A stretch of DNA of 64,000 bases from Clostridia bacterium (GTDB taxonomy: Bacteria; Bacillota; Clostridia; TANB77; CAG-508), in contig JAFRNM010000006.1 in assembly GCA_017430135.1 (NCBI GenBank), forward strand, positions 62,001 to 126,000, written 5' to 3'. This document shows positions 1 through 10,302 of the stretch, piece after piece (position 1 is the stretch's first letter; the number at the start of each line of letters is the position of its first letter). A program made the position numbers and the translations under genes. The notes beneath the pieces are model-generated. The model worked only from the letters and a program-made list of their open reading frames with translations. It was not told the DNA's origin and searched no databases.

Positions 1-38
1 TTATTTTTTTTAACATTTATATAACCCTCTATATAATA

Positions 39-1817
39 CTATATTTTTTCTAATACAATAGCATCTTTAACTTCATAAATTGTTTTATATTTTTCATTTT
101 CTTTATCAATTTCTTTATTTGTATCTAATATTATTAAATATTTCTTTTGACTATTATTTATCCATTCTGGAATATCTAATTCTTCTTCTTCCTGCAATTT
201 TCTTATGTCCTCTGTATCAGTTATTTTCCATACAACATCAGCCCATAACATTTGTAAAGGTTTTGCATTTATTTTTATATTCTTTTTATTATCTGTTTTA
301 TTAAGAACAAACTTAATAGCATCTAACTGTGATTTTGTACATATACTATTTTCTTCATCAATTTTTGCTTTATTAAAAATAAATATATTAGCATACGAAT
401 TAATACTATTATATGGATTAAATAATATATTAATTTGACTTATTTTATAATCATAACCAGTAAATGCAATTGAAATTATTCCAATAATAAATATTGTAAA
501 AGAATATGCATATATTGAATTCTTATGTTTTGCCATAATAAATAATGCTTTAATATTCATATATAAAACTATAATCCATAATAAGAAATACATTTTATAA
601 TAATAATAAGATGATACTTCAGATTTTAAACCTTTTTTTAATAAAAATAGCGTAAATATACTAGAAATTATCATCAATATTGTAGAAAAACTATTTTTCT
701 TGTTTTTTAGATTATATATAACATAAAATATAGCAAGAGGAGCAAATAAAATGAAATTAGAATACAAATCCCTATATATATATCCTTCAGAAGTTATTGC
801 ACTTAATGCTGTTCCTTCATTTCTTAATAATCCTGGCAACACAAAATAGCAAAAGCCTATTATAGTTGGTAATATTAAAATTACCACAATTTTAATAATA
901 TTTTCTTTAATAAACAATGCTCTTATTTTTTTCTCTTTTCTATTTTTTATCATATCAATTAGCATATATATTCCTAAAGAAGAATATATTACTGGTACGA
1001 AAAAGAAATATGCAAAGAATATTCCAAATACTATAAAAAACATTTCTATACATAAAGGAATAAGATTTAATTCTTTGTCTTTTAATCTAAATGCCATAAC
1101 AATGAGTGTGGTCATATATAATATTCCAACGGTCAAATATGAATATCCAAATAATACACTATTTAATGGATAGCCAAATAAAAATACTATTGATAATATC
1201 ATTACTACGATTGATAGTTTAATATTTTTTATTTTAGTAACTATTCCTAAATAGAATACGGCTCCTATCAAGTATAGAATTATTAAATCAAATATAATAA
1301 ATAAACAGTAAAAATCACTCTCTGCAATTACAAAATCAAAAGTGTCAAATAATATCGCTGTATTAATAGCTGCAGATGGCATATTAGAATCCCATTGTAA
1401 TGTTTTGCTATTATATAAATTTTTAGCATTTTCAAAATGTACAGCTGGATCGGTAGTTTGATATTTTATTTCAAAAGGAATTTTGTAATTATTAATAGTA
1501 AATGCAATAATCACAGCTAATAATATAATTAAAAATACAACATCCTTTATTCTAATATAGTATTTTTGTATTTCTTTTTTTCTATAAATGTCCCAAAATA
1601 ATAAACCTGAAATTAGTAAATTTACTATAGATAATGCTAGCAATGAAAAATGCACTTTTATAAGTAAAAATACAAATGCTAAGAATATATTATAAATCGT
1701 AAATATAATTGCGGTTAAAGTAATACTTAGCAATACATTTTGTTTTTCATCACTCTTTTTAATAAGTATTGTTGATACAAATAACATTAAAACTGTTATT
1801 ATATAAATAATTTCCAT
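39..1817 (-). CDS. Polytopic membrane protein of the polysaccharide locus, possibly a GT-C-like glycosyltransferase
   Basis: This 592-aa protein has about a dozen hydrophobic segments through residue ~460 and a soluble C-terminal tail of ~100 residues. The first long loop after the N-terminal helices holds an acidic motif (TTDPAVHF), which resembles the position of the catalytic Asp in GT-C enzymes; that assignment is inference. A GAGGAG ribosome site lies just upstream of the ATG. It is the last gene of a minus-strand run of glycosyltransferases and ends 38 bp from the window edge. It could instead be a polymerase or flippase-like protein. I do not recognise a named family. Confidence 0.6.
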   Translation of the reverse strand: MEIIYIITVLMLFVSTILIKKSDEKQNVLLSITLTAIIFTIYNIFLAFVFLLIKVHFSLLALSIVNLLISGLLFWDIYRKKEIQKYYIRIKDVVFLIILLAVIIAFTINNYKIPFEIKYQTTDPAVHFENAKNLYNSKTLQWDSNMPSAAINTAILFDTFDFVIAESDFYCLFIIFDLIILYLIGAVFYLGIVTKIKNIKLSIVVMILSIVFLFGYPLNSVLFGYSYLTVGILYMTTLIVMAFRLKDKELNLIPLCIEMFFIVFGIFFAYFFFVPVIYSSLGIYMLIDMIKNRKEKKIRALFIKENIIKIVVILILPTIIGFCYFVLPGLLRNEGTALSAITSEGYIYRDLYSNFILFAPLAIFYVIYNLKNKKNSFSTILMIISSIFTLFLLKKGLKSEVSSYYYYKMYFLLWIIVLYMNIKALFIMAKHKNSIYAYSFTIFIIGIISIAFTGYDYKISQINILFNPYNSINSYANIFIFNKAKIDEENSICTKSQLDAIKFVLNKTDNKKNIKINAKPLQMLWADVVWKITDTEDIRKLQEEEELDIPEWINNSQKKYLIILDTNKEIDKENEKYKTIYEVKDAIVLEKI

Positions 1818-1833
1818 TTTTTCTCCTCTTATT

Positions 1834-3528
1834 TTACATATTTTTAATTTCTTCTAATAGTTCTTGTGGTTCAATTGTTATTTTTCTACTATCCACCTTT
1901 TCCTTTGCTTTTTTATAATATGAATCTAATTCTTCTTGTCTTTCTTTATAGTTTTCAGCTTTTGCTGGAACTCTATATAATGAAGTAGTTTTAGGAACAT
2001 ATAAAAATGCATTTTCTGTAGAAAATCTTTGCCACATTTCCCAATCCTCAAGATTATCTAATTCTTCATCTAAGCCACCATATTTTTCAAATATTGTTTT
2101 TTCAAACATAACAGCTTGTATTGGAAATAAATTCATAGTTAAAAGACGCACTCTTGAAAAAGGTCTATTATGTACTAAAACTCTTGATTCTTCAATATAT
2201 TCATATTTAGGTTCTCTTGATTTCACTTCTATTTTTGATTCAAATGAAGTTGTATAAGCCAATTTATATTTTGGATGTTTTAATAAGGACTGTACTAATG
2301 TTTCTACATGATCTGCAAAAAACAAATCATCATCATCTAAAAAGTTTAAATATTTACCATTAGCTAATTGCATGCCTAAATTCCCAACTAAACATCTTCC
2401 CTGTTTCTTTATAGTTGCTTTATAAATAACATTTAAATCTGAAAACTCTTCTTTTATCATATTTTCTGATTTATTTTCTCCATCTTCTACTACTATAACT
2501 TCTAAATTTTTATATGTTTGATTTCTTAATGAAATTAAACATTCTCTTAAAACATTTGGCCTTCCACATGTCCTTACTATAATTGAAACTAATGGTTCTT
2601 CTTCTAGTTTTGTTTCTATAGGTTCAAAATCTCCTTGTCTTACAAATTCATAATCGAAGTATACAAAATTAGGTTTAAAATCAGAAAAATATTTCTTATT
2701 ATCCGGTTTATTCCTCCATTTTGTAAAGTGAGACATATATTTAAAATTTTTAATGCATTGTTTTACTAAATTTATTCTTGACCCTTTAAATGGTCCTTTT
2801 CTAGTAATAACCTTATAAAAATGTTTATACCATGCTAATCTTTGTCTAAATGAGCCATACTTTCTTCTCAAATTCAAATTGTTTATTATACTATTATAAT
2901 ATTGCACAGGTTTTATTTCTCCAGCATTTTTATAACAATAATGTACAACAACAGCTTTTGGTACATATTTTATTTTATACCCATGTAACCTAATATTCCA
3001 ACTAATATCAACATCTTCTGCATACATAAATATTTTAGAATCAAATCCACCTATTTTAGCAAAAACTTCTCTTTTTACTATAATACAAGCGCCTGAAGCC
3101 CATGAAGTTTCACCAGTTAGAATGTTATACATTTTAGGATGTTCATAAGGTTTTTGCCTACATTCCCATACTGCAAAATCTTGCTCTGAATTTTTTATTG
3201 CATTTTCAAGTTCAACCATAGTATTTTCAACTAATTCTGTATCTGGATTTAAGAAAAAAACATATTCTGAATTTCCTTTTTCAAATCCATAATTATTTCC
3301 TTTTCCAAATCCTAAATTTTGACCAGTTTTTAGTAACTCTATTTTTGATAATGTAGTTTCTTTTCCTCTTTTTTCTATATATTCAGTTGTCCCATCACTT
3401 GACCCATTATCTACAATATATAAGCTTAGATTTTTTAAATCAAAGTCTTTTTGATTTTCTATACTATTTATACAATTTTCCATCCATTTTTTTGAATTAT
3501 AAGTTACTATTACTATATCAAATTTCAT
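1834..3528 (-). CDS. Two-domain GT2 glycosyltransferase
   Basis: A 564-aa cytoplasmic or membrane-associated enzyme with two GT-A folds of family 2. Domain 1 (about residues 1-260) opens with DIVIVTYNSKKW and carries the NPDTE nucleotide/metal motif. Domain 2 (from ~310) opens with PLVSIIVRTCGRPN and has a DDDD metal motif. Such bifunctional GT2 proteins add two successive sugars to a surface polysaccharide or wall glycan. It sits 16 bp from the next gene and 1 bp from the previous one, so it is co-transcribed with them. Donor sugars cannot be predicted. Confidence 0.88.
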   Translation of the reverse strand: MKFDIVIVTYNSKKWMENCINSIENQKDFDLKNLSLYIVDNGSSDGTTEYIEKRGKETTLSKIELLKTGQNLGFGKGNNYGFEKGNSEYVFFLNPDTELVENTMVELENAIKNSEQDFAVWECRQKPYEHPKMYNILTGETSWASGACIIVKREVFAKIGGFDSKIFMYAEDVDISWNIRLHGYKIKYVPKAVVVHYCYKNAGEIKPVQYYNSIINNLNLRRKYGSFRQRLAWYKHFYKVITRKGPFKGSRINLVKQCIKNFKYMSHFTKWRNKPDNKKYFSDFKPNFVYFDYEFVRQGDFEPIETKLEEEPLVSIIVRTCGRPNVLRECLISLRNQTYKNLEVIVVEDGENKSENMIKEEFSDLNVIYKATIKKQGRCLVGNLGMQLANGKYLNFLDDDDLFFADHVETLVQSLLKHPKYKLAYTTSFESKIEVKSREPKYEYIEESRVLVHNRPFSRVRLLTMNLFPIQAVMFEKTIFEKYGGLDEELDNLEDWEMWQRFSTENAFLYVPKTTSLYRVPAKAENYKERQEELDSYYKKAKEKVDSRKITIEPQELLEEIKNM

Positions 3529-3529
3529 A

Positions 3530-5299
3530 TTATTTTATCCTTTCTGTTTTAACTCTCATATTGGGAACATCAGTCCTTAAATTAGGACTATAATATTTAT
3601 CTGTTTTATCAAAATACTTTTTCCATTTTTCTTTTATCTTCTTTTCTTCTTTTTTTAGTCTTTCTTTTTTTTCTAAAGTATCTTCATATCCTCTTGTTTT
3701 AGATTCAAAATGATATGCTTCTATATATGGATTATATGTTATTAATTTTCCTTTCTCAAGTAATTTTAAACATAAATCAACATCATTATAAGCCATTGGA
3801 AAATTTTCGTCAAATCCTCCTATTTGTTCAAAATTCAGTTTAGAAATACCAAGTAAAGCTCCTGTAACAGCACTTACATTTTGTTGAATCATTATTCTTC
3901 CAAAATATCCAGGTTTTTTCTCTTTTTCATTCCAGTTAACATGTCCCGCTGTTCCTGTTAAATTCAAAACCACTCCTGCATGCTGGATTCGTTTATTTTT
4001 GTATATAAGTTTTGCTCCTACAGCCCCAATCTCTTTTCTTTGACAATTACCTATAATACTTTCTAACCAATTTGGACTAATAATTTTTGTATCATTGTTT
4101 AAAAATACATAATAATCCCCACTAGCCTTACTTGCCCCATAATTATTTAATTTAGAATAATTAAAATTCTTTAAATTACATATTTCTACCTTAATTTTAT
4201 CTGATTTTATTTTTTTATAATATCTAAATACGCTTCTTTGAGTACTATTATTTTCAACTATTACTATTTCATAATTACTATAAGTTGAATTGTTTATTAT
4301 TGATTTTATACATCTTTTTAAGTCTTTCTTATGATCTCTATTAAGTATAATAATGGAAATTTTGGGATTACCTATTACTGGATATGTTATTTTGTATAAC
4401 CCCATTATTTTTGAGTCTTCCACTTTAGCACCATTGATTCCTTGTCTTTCTAAATGTTTTAATATTGCTTTTTTTGCTGCAACGTAAGCATATGGTTTTG
4501 CACTTGCACCAGATGCTACAGAGTTAGGATTTATTCTCCAATGATATAGTATTTTAGGAATATGAACTATTTGCTCTGCATTTTCTATCGTTCTTAATAT
4601 TAAATCATAATCTTGGCTTCCATCAAATTCACTATTAAATCCTTTTAACTTGTCTATTAATTCCTTTTTTATTATACTAAAATGACATATATAATTATAA
4701 CTTCTTAGAGTATCTATTGCAAAATCTTGTTTAAAATGCGGTGAAATTCTTTTATTCTTGTCCTCCAGTATTTTATCATCATCTGTATAAATAAAATCCG
4801 CTTCTGGATTCTCGTTTATCGTTTTGACAATTTCATATAATGCAAATTTTGGAATAATGTCATCATGATCTAGTAAAGCAATATACTCTCCTGAAGCTAA
4901 TTTTAATGCCTCATTTGAATTTCCAGATATACCTTTATTTTCATTTAGGAATTTATACTTCACTTTTTTTCCTAAATCACTAATTATTTTTTCTATATAA
5001 TCTGCTTTCTCTGGGCTTCCATCTGCTAAACAAATTTCCCAGTTTAAGTATGTTTGCTCTTTTATTGATTCTATCATTTCTCTAAAGTAATTTTCTGGAG
5101 TATTATATAATGGTACAATTATACTTATTTTTGGATTTAAATTAAAAACAGTTTCTTTCTGTTTATTTAATTCCTCTAATGTAGGCTCATTATTTTCAAT
5201 CCATTTTTGATAATTAAGATTTTCTTCTAAATCATATTTCTCTTGTGGTGTATATTTAAATATTAATTTATATATTTTCAAAATAATTTTTTTTAGCAT
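3530..5299 (-). CDS. Two-domain GT2 glycosyltransferase
   Basis: A 589-aa protein with a short N-terminal extension followed by two GT2 domains. The first (about 55-300) starts at PKISIIVPLYNTPE and has LLDHDD; the second (about 315-560) starts at PKISIIILNRDHK and has FLNNDT. This layout is typical of rhamnan or O-polysaccharide chain enzymes. It lies between another double GT2 and a methyltransferase/kinase-like protein, all on the minus strand with almost no spacing, which argues for one surface-glycan operon. The sugar specificity is unknown. Confidence 0.88.
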   Translation of the reverse strand: MLKKIILKIYKLIFKYTPQEKYDLEENLNYQKWIENNEPTLEELNKQKETVFNLNPKISIIVPLYNTPENYFREMIESIKEQTYLNWEICLADGSPEKADYIEKIISDLGKKVKYKFLNENKGISGNSNEALKLASGEYIALLDHDDIIPKFALYEIVKTINENPEADFIYTDDDKILEDKNKRISPHFKQDFAIDTLRSYNYICHFSIIKKELIDKLKGFNSEFDGSQDYDLILRTIENAEQIVHIPKILYHWRINPNSVASGASAKPYAYVAAKKAILKHLERQGINGAKVEDSKIMGLYKITYPVIGNPKISIIILNRDHKKDLKRCIKSIINNSTYSNYEIVIVENNSTQRSVFRYYKKIKSDKIKVEICNLKNFNYSKLNNYGASKASGDYYVFLNNDTKIISPNWLESIIGNCQRKEIGAVGAKLIYKNKRIQHAGVVLNLTGTAGHVNWNEKEKKPGYFGRIMIQQNVSAVTGALLGISKLNFEQIGGFDENFPMAYNDVDLCLKLLEKGKLITYNPYIEAYHFESKTRGYEDTLEKKERLKKEEKKIKEKWKKYFDKTDKYYSPNLRTDVPNMRVKTERIK

Positions 5300-5304
5300 T
5301 ATCT

Positions 5305-6708
5305 CTATCCTTTTTCACTTAATCTTTTTATTTCTGCTATTAACTCCACGTTATCTCTATCTAGTTTTTTAACCTCAGCTAATAATTCAATATTATCTTT
5401 ATCTAATTTTTTTACGTCTTTTATAATTTGTTTTATTTCTTCTGAAGATATCTTATACTCATATTGTTTAGAATATAGTTTCTGTTTTTCCTCATCTATA
5501 ATTTCTTTTTGAAATGCCTTTTCTCTATTTTCATATTCTTCTTTTTGTTCATCTAGGTTATACCTTTTAAGCATTTCCTCTTTAAGAATTCTTTTACTTA
5601 TTTCTTGGTTATGCTCATATAAGTTATTAATTGCTCTATATAATATATATTTTATAGGAATATTATCCATATACCATTCTTGATCAAATATAATATAGCC
5701 ATTATTTTCTTCATTATAAAATGTATTTTCAAATACCATGTCAACAAATCCATATCTTGTAAAGCCATCTTTATCAACTAATAATTTATCACATATATAT
5801 TTAAACCAATTATCAATAATTTCATAAACCTTTTCTTTATTATTAATATTTTCAACAATTAGTTCATCCATTAGTTTTAGGTTTATTATTTTACTTACAA
5901 CTATTTTTTCACTTTCTTCTTCTGCAATATTAAATCCTAATTTTTTTAATTTTTTTGTATTTTTATTTATATTTCTTATATGACTAAATGCATCTGGTGT
6001 TTGTGCATATTTTTTTACATATTCATCTTCCATTTTTATTATCAAAGAATACTTATCTTTTCTCATATTATTTAAACTATAATATTTAACACTATCATCA
6101 ATTTGACTATCAGATAGTTCAACAATATATGAATTTGTAAATTCTACAAATTTTTCTTCTTTTATAAATAGTTTTAATAATGTTATTTCATCTTGTATTA
6201 TTAAACTATCCTCATTGTATATAATATTATAATTTAGTTTACTATCTTTGCTGTTTGGCAATTTTTTTTCTGTAAAAACAACATTAGGATAATTGTAATT
6301 AGGAAGTGGATAATAATATCTATAATATTTAAAATTAGATTTTAAAATTATTTCATCTAACTCATCTTTTGAAAACAATTTTCCATTATTATACTTTTTT
6401 TTCAAAGAATCATAAATATTATCACAATGCTCACTTTTATTACCAACTATATACTTAACTCCCTGACCATTATCAACAGATATAAATAAGCTTCCACCTT
6501 CTTTTAATAATTTTTTAAAAGAATTTATTAAATCATTTTCCGGTGTTTCAGATTTAATTATTTCTTCAGCAATTTCAAGAACGCCATTTAAATATATAAC
6601 ATCATATTTTTCATTTTTATTCTGTTCTATTTGTATATTTTCTTTATCTATTATTAATACTTTTTTATTATCTTTAGATATATAACAATCAACAAAATTG
6701 GTATCCAT
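5305..6708 (-). CDS. Methyltransferase-like and kinase-like protein with C-terminal coiled coil
   Basis: This 467-aa protein has three visible parts. Residues ~1-145 look like the second half of a class I SAM methyltransferase (YDVIYLNGVLEIAEE, then KEGGSLFISV) but lack a glycine-rich SAM motif. Residues ~165-380 resemble the kinase-like domain often paired with such methyltransferases in polysaccharide loci, ending with a FDQEWY motif. The last ~80 residues are a charged coiled coil with an IELLAEVKKLD-type repeat. In some O-antigen systems such proteins cap the chain or set its length. That role is inference here. A TAGGAGAAAAT ribosome site precedes the ATG. Confidence 0.5.
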   Translation of the reverse strand: MDTNFVDCYISKDNKKVLIIDKENIQIEQNKNEKYDVIYLNGVLEIAEEIIKSETPENDLINSFKKLLKEGGSLFISVDNGQGVKYIVGNKSEHCDNIYDSLKKKYNNGKLFSKDELDEIILKSNFKYYRYYYPLPNYNYPNVVFTEKKLPNSKDSKLNYNIIYNEDSLIIQDEITLLKLFIKEEKFVEFTNSYIVELSDSQIDDSVKYYSLNNMRKDKYSLIIKMEDEYVKKYAQTPDAFSHIRNINKNTKKLKKLGFNIAEEESEKIVVSKIINLKLMDELIVENINNKEKVYEIIDNWFKYICDKLLVDKDGFTRYGFVDMVFENTFYNEENNGYIIFDQEWYMDNIPIKYILYRAINNLYEHNQEISKRILKEEMLKRYNLDEQKEEYENREKAFQKEIIDEEKQKLYSKQYEYKISSEEIKQIIKDVKKLDKDNIELLAEVKKLDRDNVELIAEIKRLSEKG

Positions 6709-6716
6709 ATTTTCTC

Positions 6717-7706
6717 CTATCTTTTTCTTAAAATTTTCAATATTAGATATCTAATTTTAAATAATATCCTTGATATTCCTGGGAAATTCATTATTAGAAA
6801 ATTTTCAATATAATATGTAAATGATTCCGTTTTATATAAATTATGAAAAATCTTCCAATCCTTAAAATTTATATGTTGTTTCTTTTCTAGCATTTCAAAA
6901 TACTGTAAGGCTTTTTGATTTTGTATTTTTATATTAGAACTAAATACACTTTCATTTTCTACATATGTTTTAAAAAGTCCAATTTTTACATCCAAAAATA
7001 ATTTTCTAACTTCATCTAGTTTTTTAAATCCATGAGATAATTTTTCAGTACCTACTTGATTATTCCCATGTTGCCTGTATTTTATTGTTTTCTCGTTCAA
7101 GTATTCTATTTTACCATTATTGGCTACAACACATGCAATCCATGTATCATGAATTGCATATTGTGATATAGTAGGCAAAGGTAAACACATATTTATAAAT
7201 TTCTTTTTGGATATTAATGTACATCCTGTAACACAATTATATAAATATTGAAGTCTATAATCACCTATATATTTTTTTATTTTCTTTGATAACTTCATAT
7301 AATCATTAAATGACGGATATAATGTTTCTAGTTTTTCATTTACAATTTCTAAATCTGTAAAAACCAAATCCGATTTTGTTTCTATCATTCTATTATAGGT
7401 TTTTTCTACTTTTTCTGGAAGCCAATAATCATCTTGATCAGATAACATATATATTTCATTTTCAACTTTAGATAGTAAGAATTCAAAGTTTTTTACATAT
7501 CCTAAATTTTTCTCTTGAAAAAAAACTTTTATTCTACTATCTTTTTTTTCATACTCATTTAATATTTTTCTAGTTTCGTCCTTTGAGCAATCATCTGAAA
7601 TTAATAAGCGAATATTTGAATATGTTTGGTTTAATATACTTTCAATTTGTTCTTTTAGATATTTTTCCCCGTTGTATGTTGCCATTAATATATCTATTTG
7701 CTCCAT
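6717..7706 (-). CDS. GT2 glycosyltransferase, rhamnosyltransferase-like
   Basis: A single-domain GT2 enzyme of 329 aa. It starts MEQIDILMATYNGEKYLKEQ, has the SDDCSKDET acidic loop, the metal-binding SDQDDYW motif and a downstream HDTW motif. This pattern is typical of RfbN/WbbL-like rhamnosyltransferases. The C-terminus is basic and amphipathic, suggesting peripheral membrane binding. It lies between the nucleotidyltransferase-like gene and the methyltransferase/kinase-like gene with gaps below 10 bp. The transferred sugar is not provable from sequence. Confidence 0.85.
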   Translation of the reverse strand: MEQIDILMATYNGEKYLKEQIESILNQTYSNIRLLISDDCSKDETRKILNEYEKKDSRIKVFFQEKNLGYVKNFEFLLSKVENEIYMLSDQDDYWLPEKVEKTYNRMIETKSDLVFTDLEIVNEKLETLYPSFNDYMKLSKKIKKYIGDYRLQYLYNCVTGCTLISKKKFINMCLPLPTISQYAIHDTWIACVVANNGKIEYLNEKTIKYRQHGNNQVGTEKLSHGFKKLDEVRKLFLDVKIGLFKTYVENESVFSSNIKIQNQKALQYFEMLEKKQHINFKDWKIFHNLYKTESFTYYIENFLIMNFPGISRILFKIRYLILKILRKR

Positions 7707-7713
7707 TTTATCC

Positions 7714-8976
7714 TCACTTTTTTATCATTTTATTTATTTTTCTAATCGGACTCATCATTTTCCATGTTTTAGAATCTTTTATACCTTCTAATTCTGTAGT
7801 TAATTCTTTTATACTTTTGTTAAGTTGTTCATTTTGAATCTTTAATGAATTGTTTTCTTTCATTAGTTCATTTATTTTAGTTAAATCTTCTTCTACAATT
7901 TTTTCTTTATATACCAAAGGTTTAAAATACTCTACATTTTTAGGATTTAGCATAACAGTTTTATCTATTGGTTCAACTATTATATATTCATTTAATATCA
8001 TCCATTTTTTTAGTATTTGGGCATATTCTTCATTAGTAGTATCAATACTAACATTTTTAATATTCATTTCTGATAGTTTTTTCTTATAATCTTCCTTAAA
8101 AATTTCTTTATGTATCAATGCATGGTATAATAATGAATAAAAGTAATTCTCTTTATTTAGAGTATAAAAACCTTTTTCGTTAAATAGCTTTTCATCTAAT
8201 AGCTTTGTTTCCATTTTTTTATAATAATAATTATCTCCAACATGCCTTAGATCAAAGTATGCTATTCTGTTCTCAACTTCAGTTTTGTAATGCACCCTAT
8301 ATTCTTCTTCAAATACAGGTTTAGCATTTAATACATAAGCAGCATCTTCAAGCGAATCACAAATTATGTCTATATCATTATGATCATTTTGGTAAATTTC
8401 ATCTGGCAATGATTCGTAATTCCTTAAAATAGCATAATTAGTACAATTATTTAATGCATAAAACATGTCTGATACACTATTCCATTTTTCACTACCAAAT
8501 AAATCCTTTTTTAATTCTTCAATTTTTCCATCCCATTTTTCATCATTATCTTTCAAGAAATCATGTATGTTTTTATCAAGTAATAAAGTCAAATCATGGT
8601 TTGTCTCTATTTCATTATTTGTGCCATGAACTTTATCTCCTCCACCTGTTAATTCTCTATATTTGCTCTTCTTATCAAACATATTTATATTAACTATTTT
8701 TTCGCCTTTGCTAGTCATTCTAGTTTCATAGACTGGGTTTGCAACTTTTAAAATAACTAAAATAAATTTTCCATTTCCAACATGTATTTCTTTTCTAGAT
8801 CCTTTAGGTAAATTTGTTCCATAAAACCTAGATAAATTACTCGGAAATTTATCTTTACTCCATTCTACTTCATAAACTTTTATAATTCTAAATGAATTAT
8901 TTAAATCCTCAAGTATTTCTTTTTGTTTTTCTCTTCCATTTTCCCAAATAATAAATAAATGTAATTCTTCTTTCAT
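7714..8976 (-). CDS. Nucleotidyltransferase-fold protein of the surface-glycan locus
   Basis: A 420-aa protein with an unrecognised N-terminal domain (~1-140), a middle part with a nucleotidyltransferase-type motif (HNDIDIICD near residue ~200), and a C-terminal coiled coil (~360-420) ending in a SKTWKMMSPIRKI-type tail that is common on Clostridia glycan-assembly proteins. The Asp pair suggests nucleotidyl or phosphosugar transfer, but only part of the active site can be matched. It lies directly downstream of the ABC exporter genes on the same strand. Function is inferred from the motif and context only. Confidence 0.5.
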   Translation of the reverse strand: MKEELHLFIIWENGREKQKEILEDLNNSFRIIKVYEVEWSKDKFPSNLSRFYGTNLPKGSRKEIHVGNGKFILVILKVANPVYETRMTSKGEKIVNINMFDKKSKYRELTGGGDKVHGTNNEIETNHDLTLLLDKNIHDFLKDNDEKWDGKIEELKKDLFGSEKWNSVSDMFYALNNCTNYAILRNYESLPDEIYQNDHNDIDIICDSLEDAAYVLNAKPVFEEEYRVHYKTEVENRIAYFDLRHVGDNYYYKKMETKLLDEKLFNEKGFYTLNKENYFYSLLYHALIHKEIFKEDYKKKLSEMNIKNVSIDTTNEEYAQILKKWMILNEYIIVEPIDKTVMLNPKNVEYFKPLVYKEKIVEEDLTKINELMKENNSLKIQNEQLNKSIKELTTELEGIKDSKTWKMMSPIRKINKMIKK

Positions 8977-8999
8977 TAGATAATACTAATCTCCTCTAC

Positions 9000-10289
9000 T
9001 TAATTAATTTCTTTAAATTCTAATTGTGTCTCTAATTCATAATATCCAACAACAGGTTTTTTTGAAATAACTTCAAATATAAGTGCATCATAATTTCTGT
9101 TTATTGGAACTAATTCTCCATTCATATCGTATTTACTACAACTCAATGACATAGTATATTTTCCAGGAGCCAATTTCATTTTTTGTTTGAATTCACATAT
9201 ATATTCGTGATTTTGAGAACATTTACCTGTATATAATTTCTGTATATTTGTATTAGTACCACATATTTCTTTGCCGGTAAAATCTTTAATTGTCATAGAA
9301 AATGTTGGACATTCTACATCTTTATTGAATTTTGCCTTTAATTTTACAGAAATTTCTTCATCATTATTAATTACATTTTCAAATTCGCCTTTTGAATTAA
9401 AAATACCAAAATCATATATTTCAGCTTCATTATTACCATATGTTATCATATCCGGATTTAAATTAAAATTATATTTCCATAAGCTCTTATCATTTATTTT
9501 TTCTTTTTTTACTTCAGCCTTTTTTTCTTCCTTATCATCTTTCAGCATACCTGTAATTAATTTTTTATATGTCTCAACACCTTCTTTTGTTTCACCATCA
9601 AAAATTTTCTCACCTTTATTTAGTATAATTACTCTACTACAATTATCTATTACATCGCCTATATTATGCGTTACAAATAATATAGTTTTTCCTTTTTCTT
9701 TAAATTGTTCAAATTTTTTAAAGCATTTTAATTGAAAAGCCATATCTCCAACTGACAATACTTCATCAACAATTAAAATATCAGGGTCAACATTTATAGC
9801 GCAAGCAAATGCAAGTCTTGCAAACATACCAGATGAATATGTTTTTACAGGTTGATATAAATGGTCTCCTATATCTGCAAATTTTATGACATCTTGCTTA
9901 GTTCTTTCAATTTCTTCTTTTGATAGCCCCATTACTTGTCCATGTTGATAAATATTTTCTTCACCCGTCAATTCCATGTTAAAAGCAGCACCTAACTCAA
10001 GTAAAGAACTTATTTTTCCATTAACTTTTAATTCTCCCTGAGTTGGAGTAACAACCCCTGTAATCATTTTAAGTAATGTAGATTTTCCAGCACCATTTTT
10101 TCCAAGAATTCCTAATATTTCGCCTTTTTTTACAGTTAAATTAAGATTATTTACTGCTAAAAAATCTGTATGTCTATTTATTCTTGGAATTATTGCCTCA
10201 ACCAATCTATCTTTTTTTCTATTATACATTTTATATCTTTTAACTAAATTATTAATTTCAATAACATTTTCTTTTTGGTTTGTATCCAT
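9000..10289 (-). CDS. tagH: Polysaccharide/teichoic acid ABC exporter, ATP-binding subunit
   Basis: An ABC ATPase of the Wzt/TagH group. Walker A is GKNGAGKS, the signature is YSSGMFARLAFA and Walker B is ILIVDEVLSVGD. After the ATPase domain comes a C-terminal domain of about 150 residues like the carbohydrate-binding domain of Wzt, which recognises the modified end of the glycan before export. I place the start at MDTNQKEN (10289) because GGAGG lies just upstream of it; a longer frame runs to 10319 and would overlap the permease. It pairs with the permease encoded directly upstream. Confidence 0.88.
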   Translation of the reverse strand: MDTNQKENVIEINNLVKRYKMYNRKKDRLVEAIIPRINRHTDFLAVNNLNLTVKKGEILGILGKNGAGKSTLLKMITGVVTPTQGELKVNGKISSLLELGAAFNMELTGEENIYQHGQVMGLSKEEIERTKQDVIKFADIGDHLYQPVKTYSSGMFARLAFACAINVDPDILIVDEVLSVGDMAFQLKCFKKFEQFKEKGKTILFVTHNIGDVIDNCSRVIILNKGEKIFDGETKEGVETYKKLITGMLKDDKEEKKAEVKKEKINDKSLWKYNFNLNPDMITYGNNEAEIYDFGIFNSKGEFENVINNDEEISVKLKAKFNKDVECPTFSMTIKDFTGKEICGTNTNIQKLYTGKCSQNHEYICEFKQKMKLAPGKYTMSLSCSKYDMNGELVPINRNYDALIFEVISKKPVVGYYELETQLEFKEIN

Positions 10290-10302
10290 TTTTTCCTCCA
10301 TT

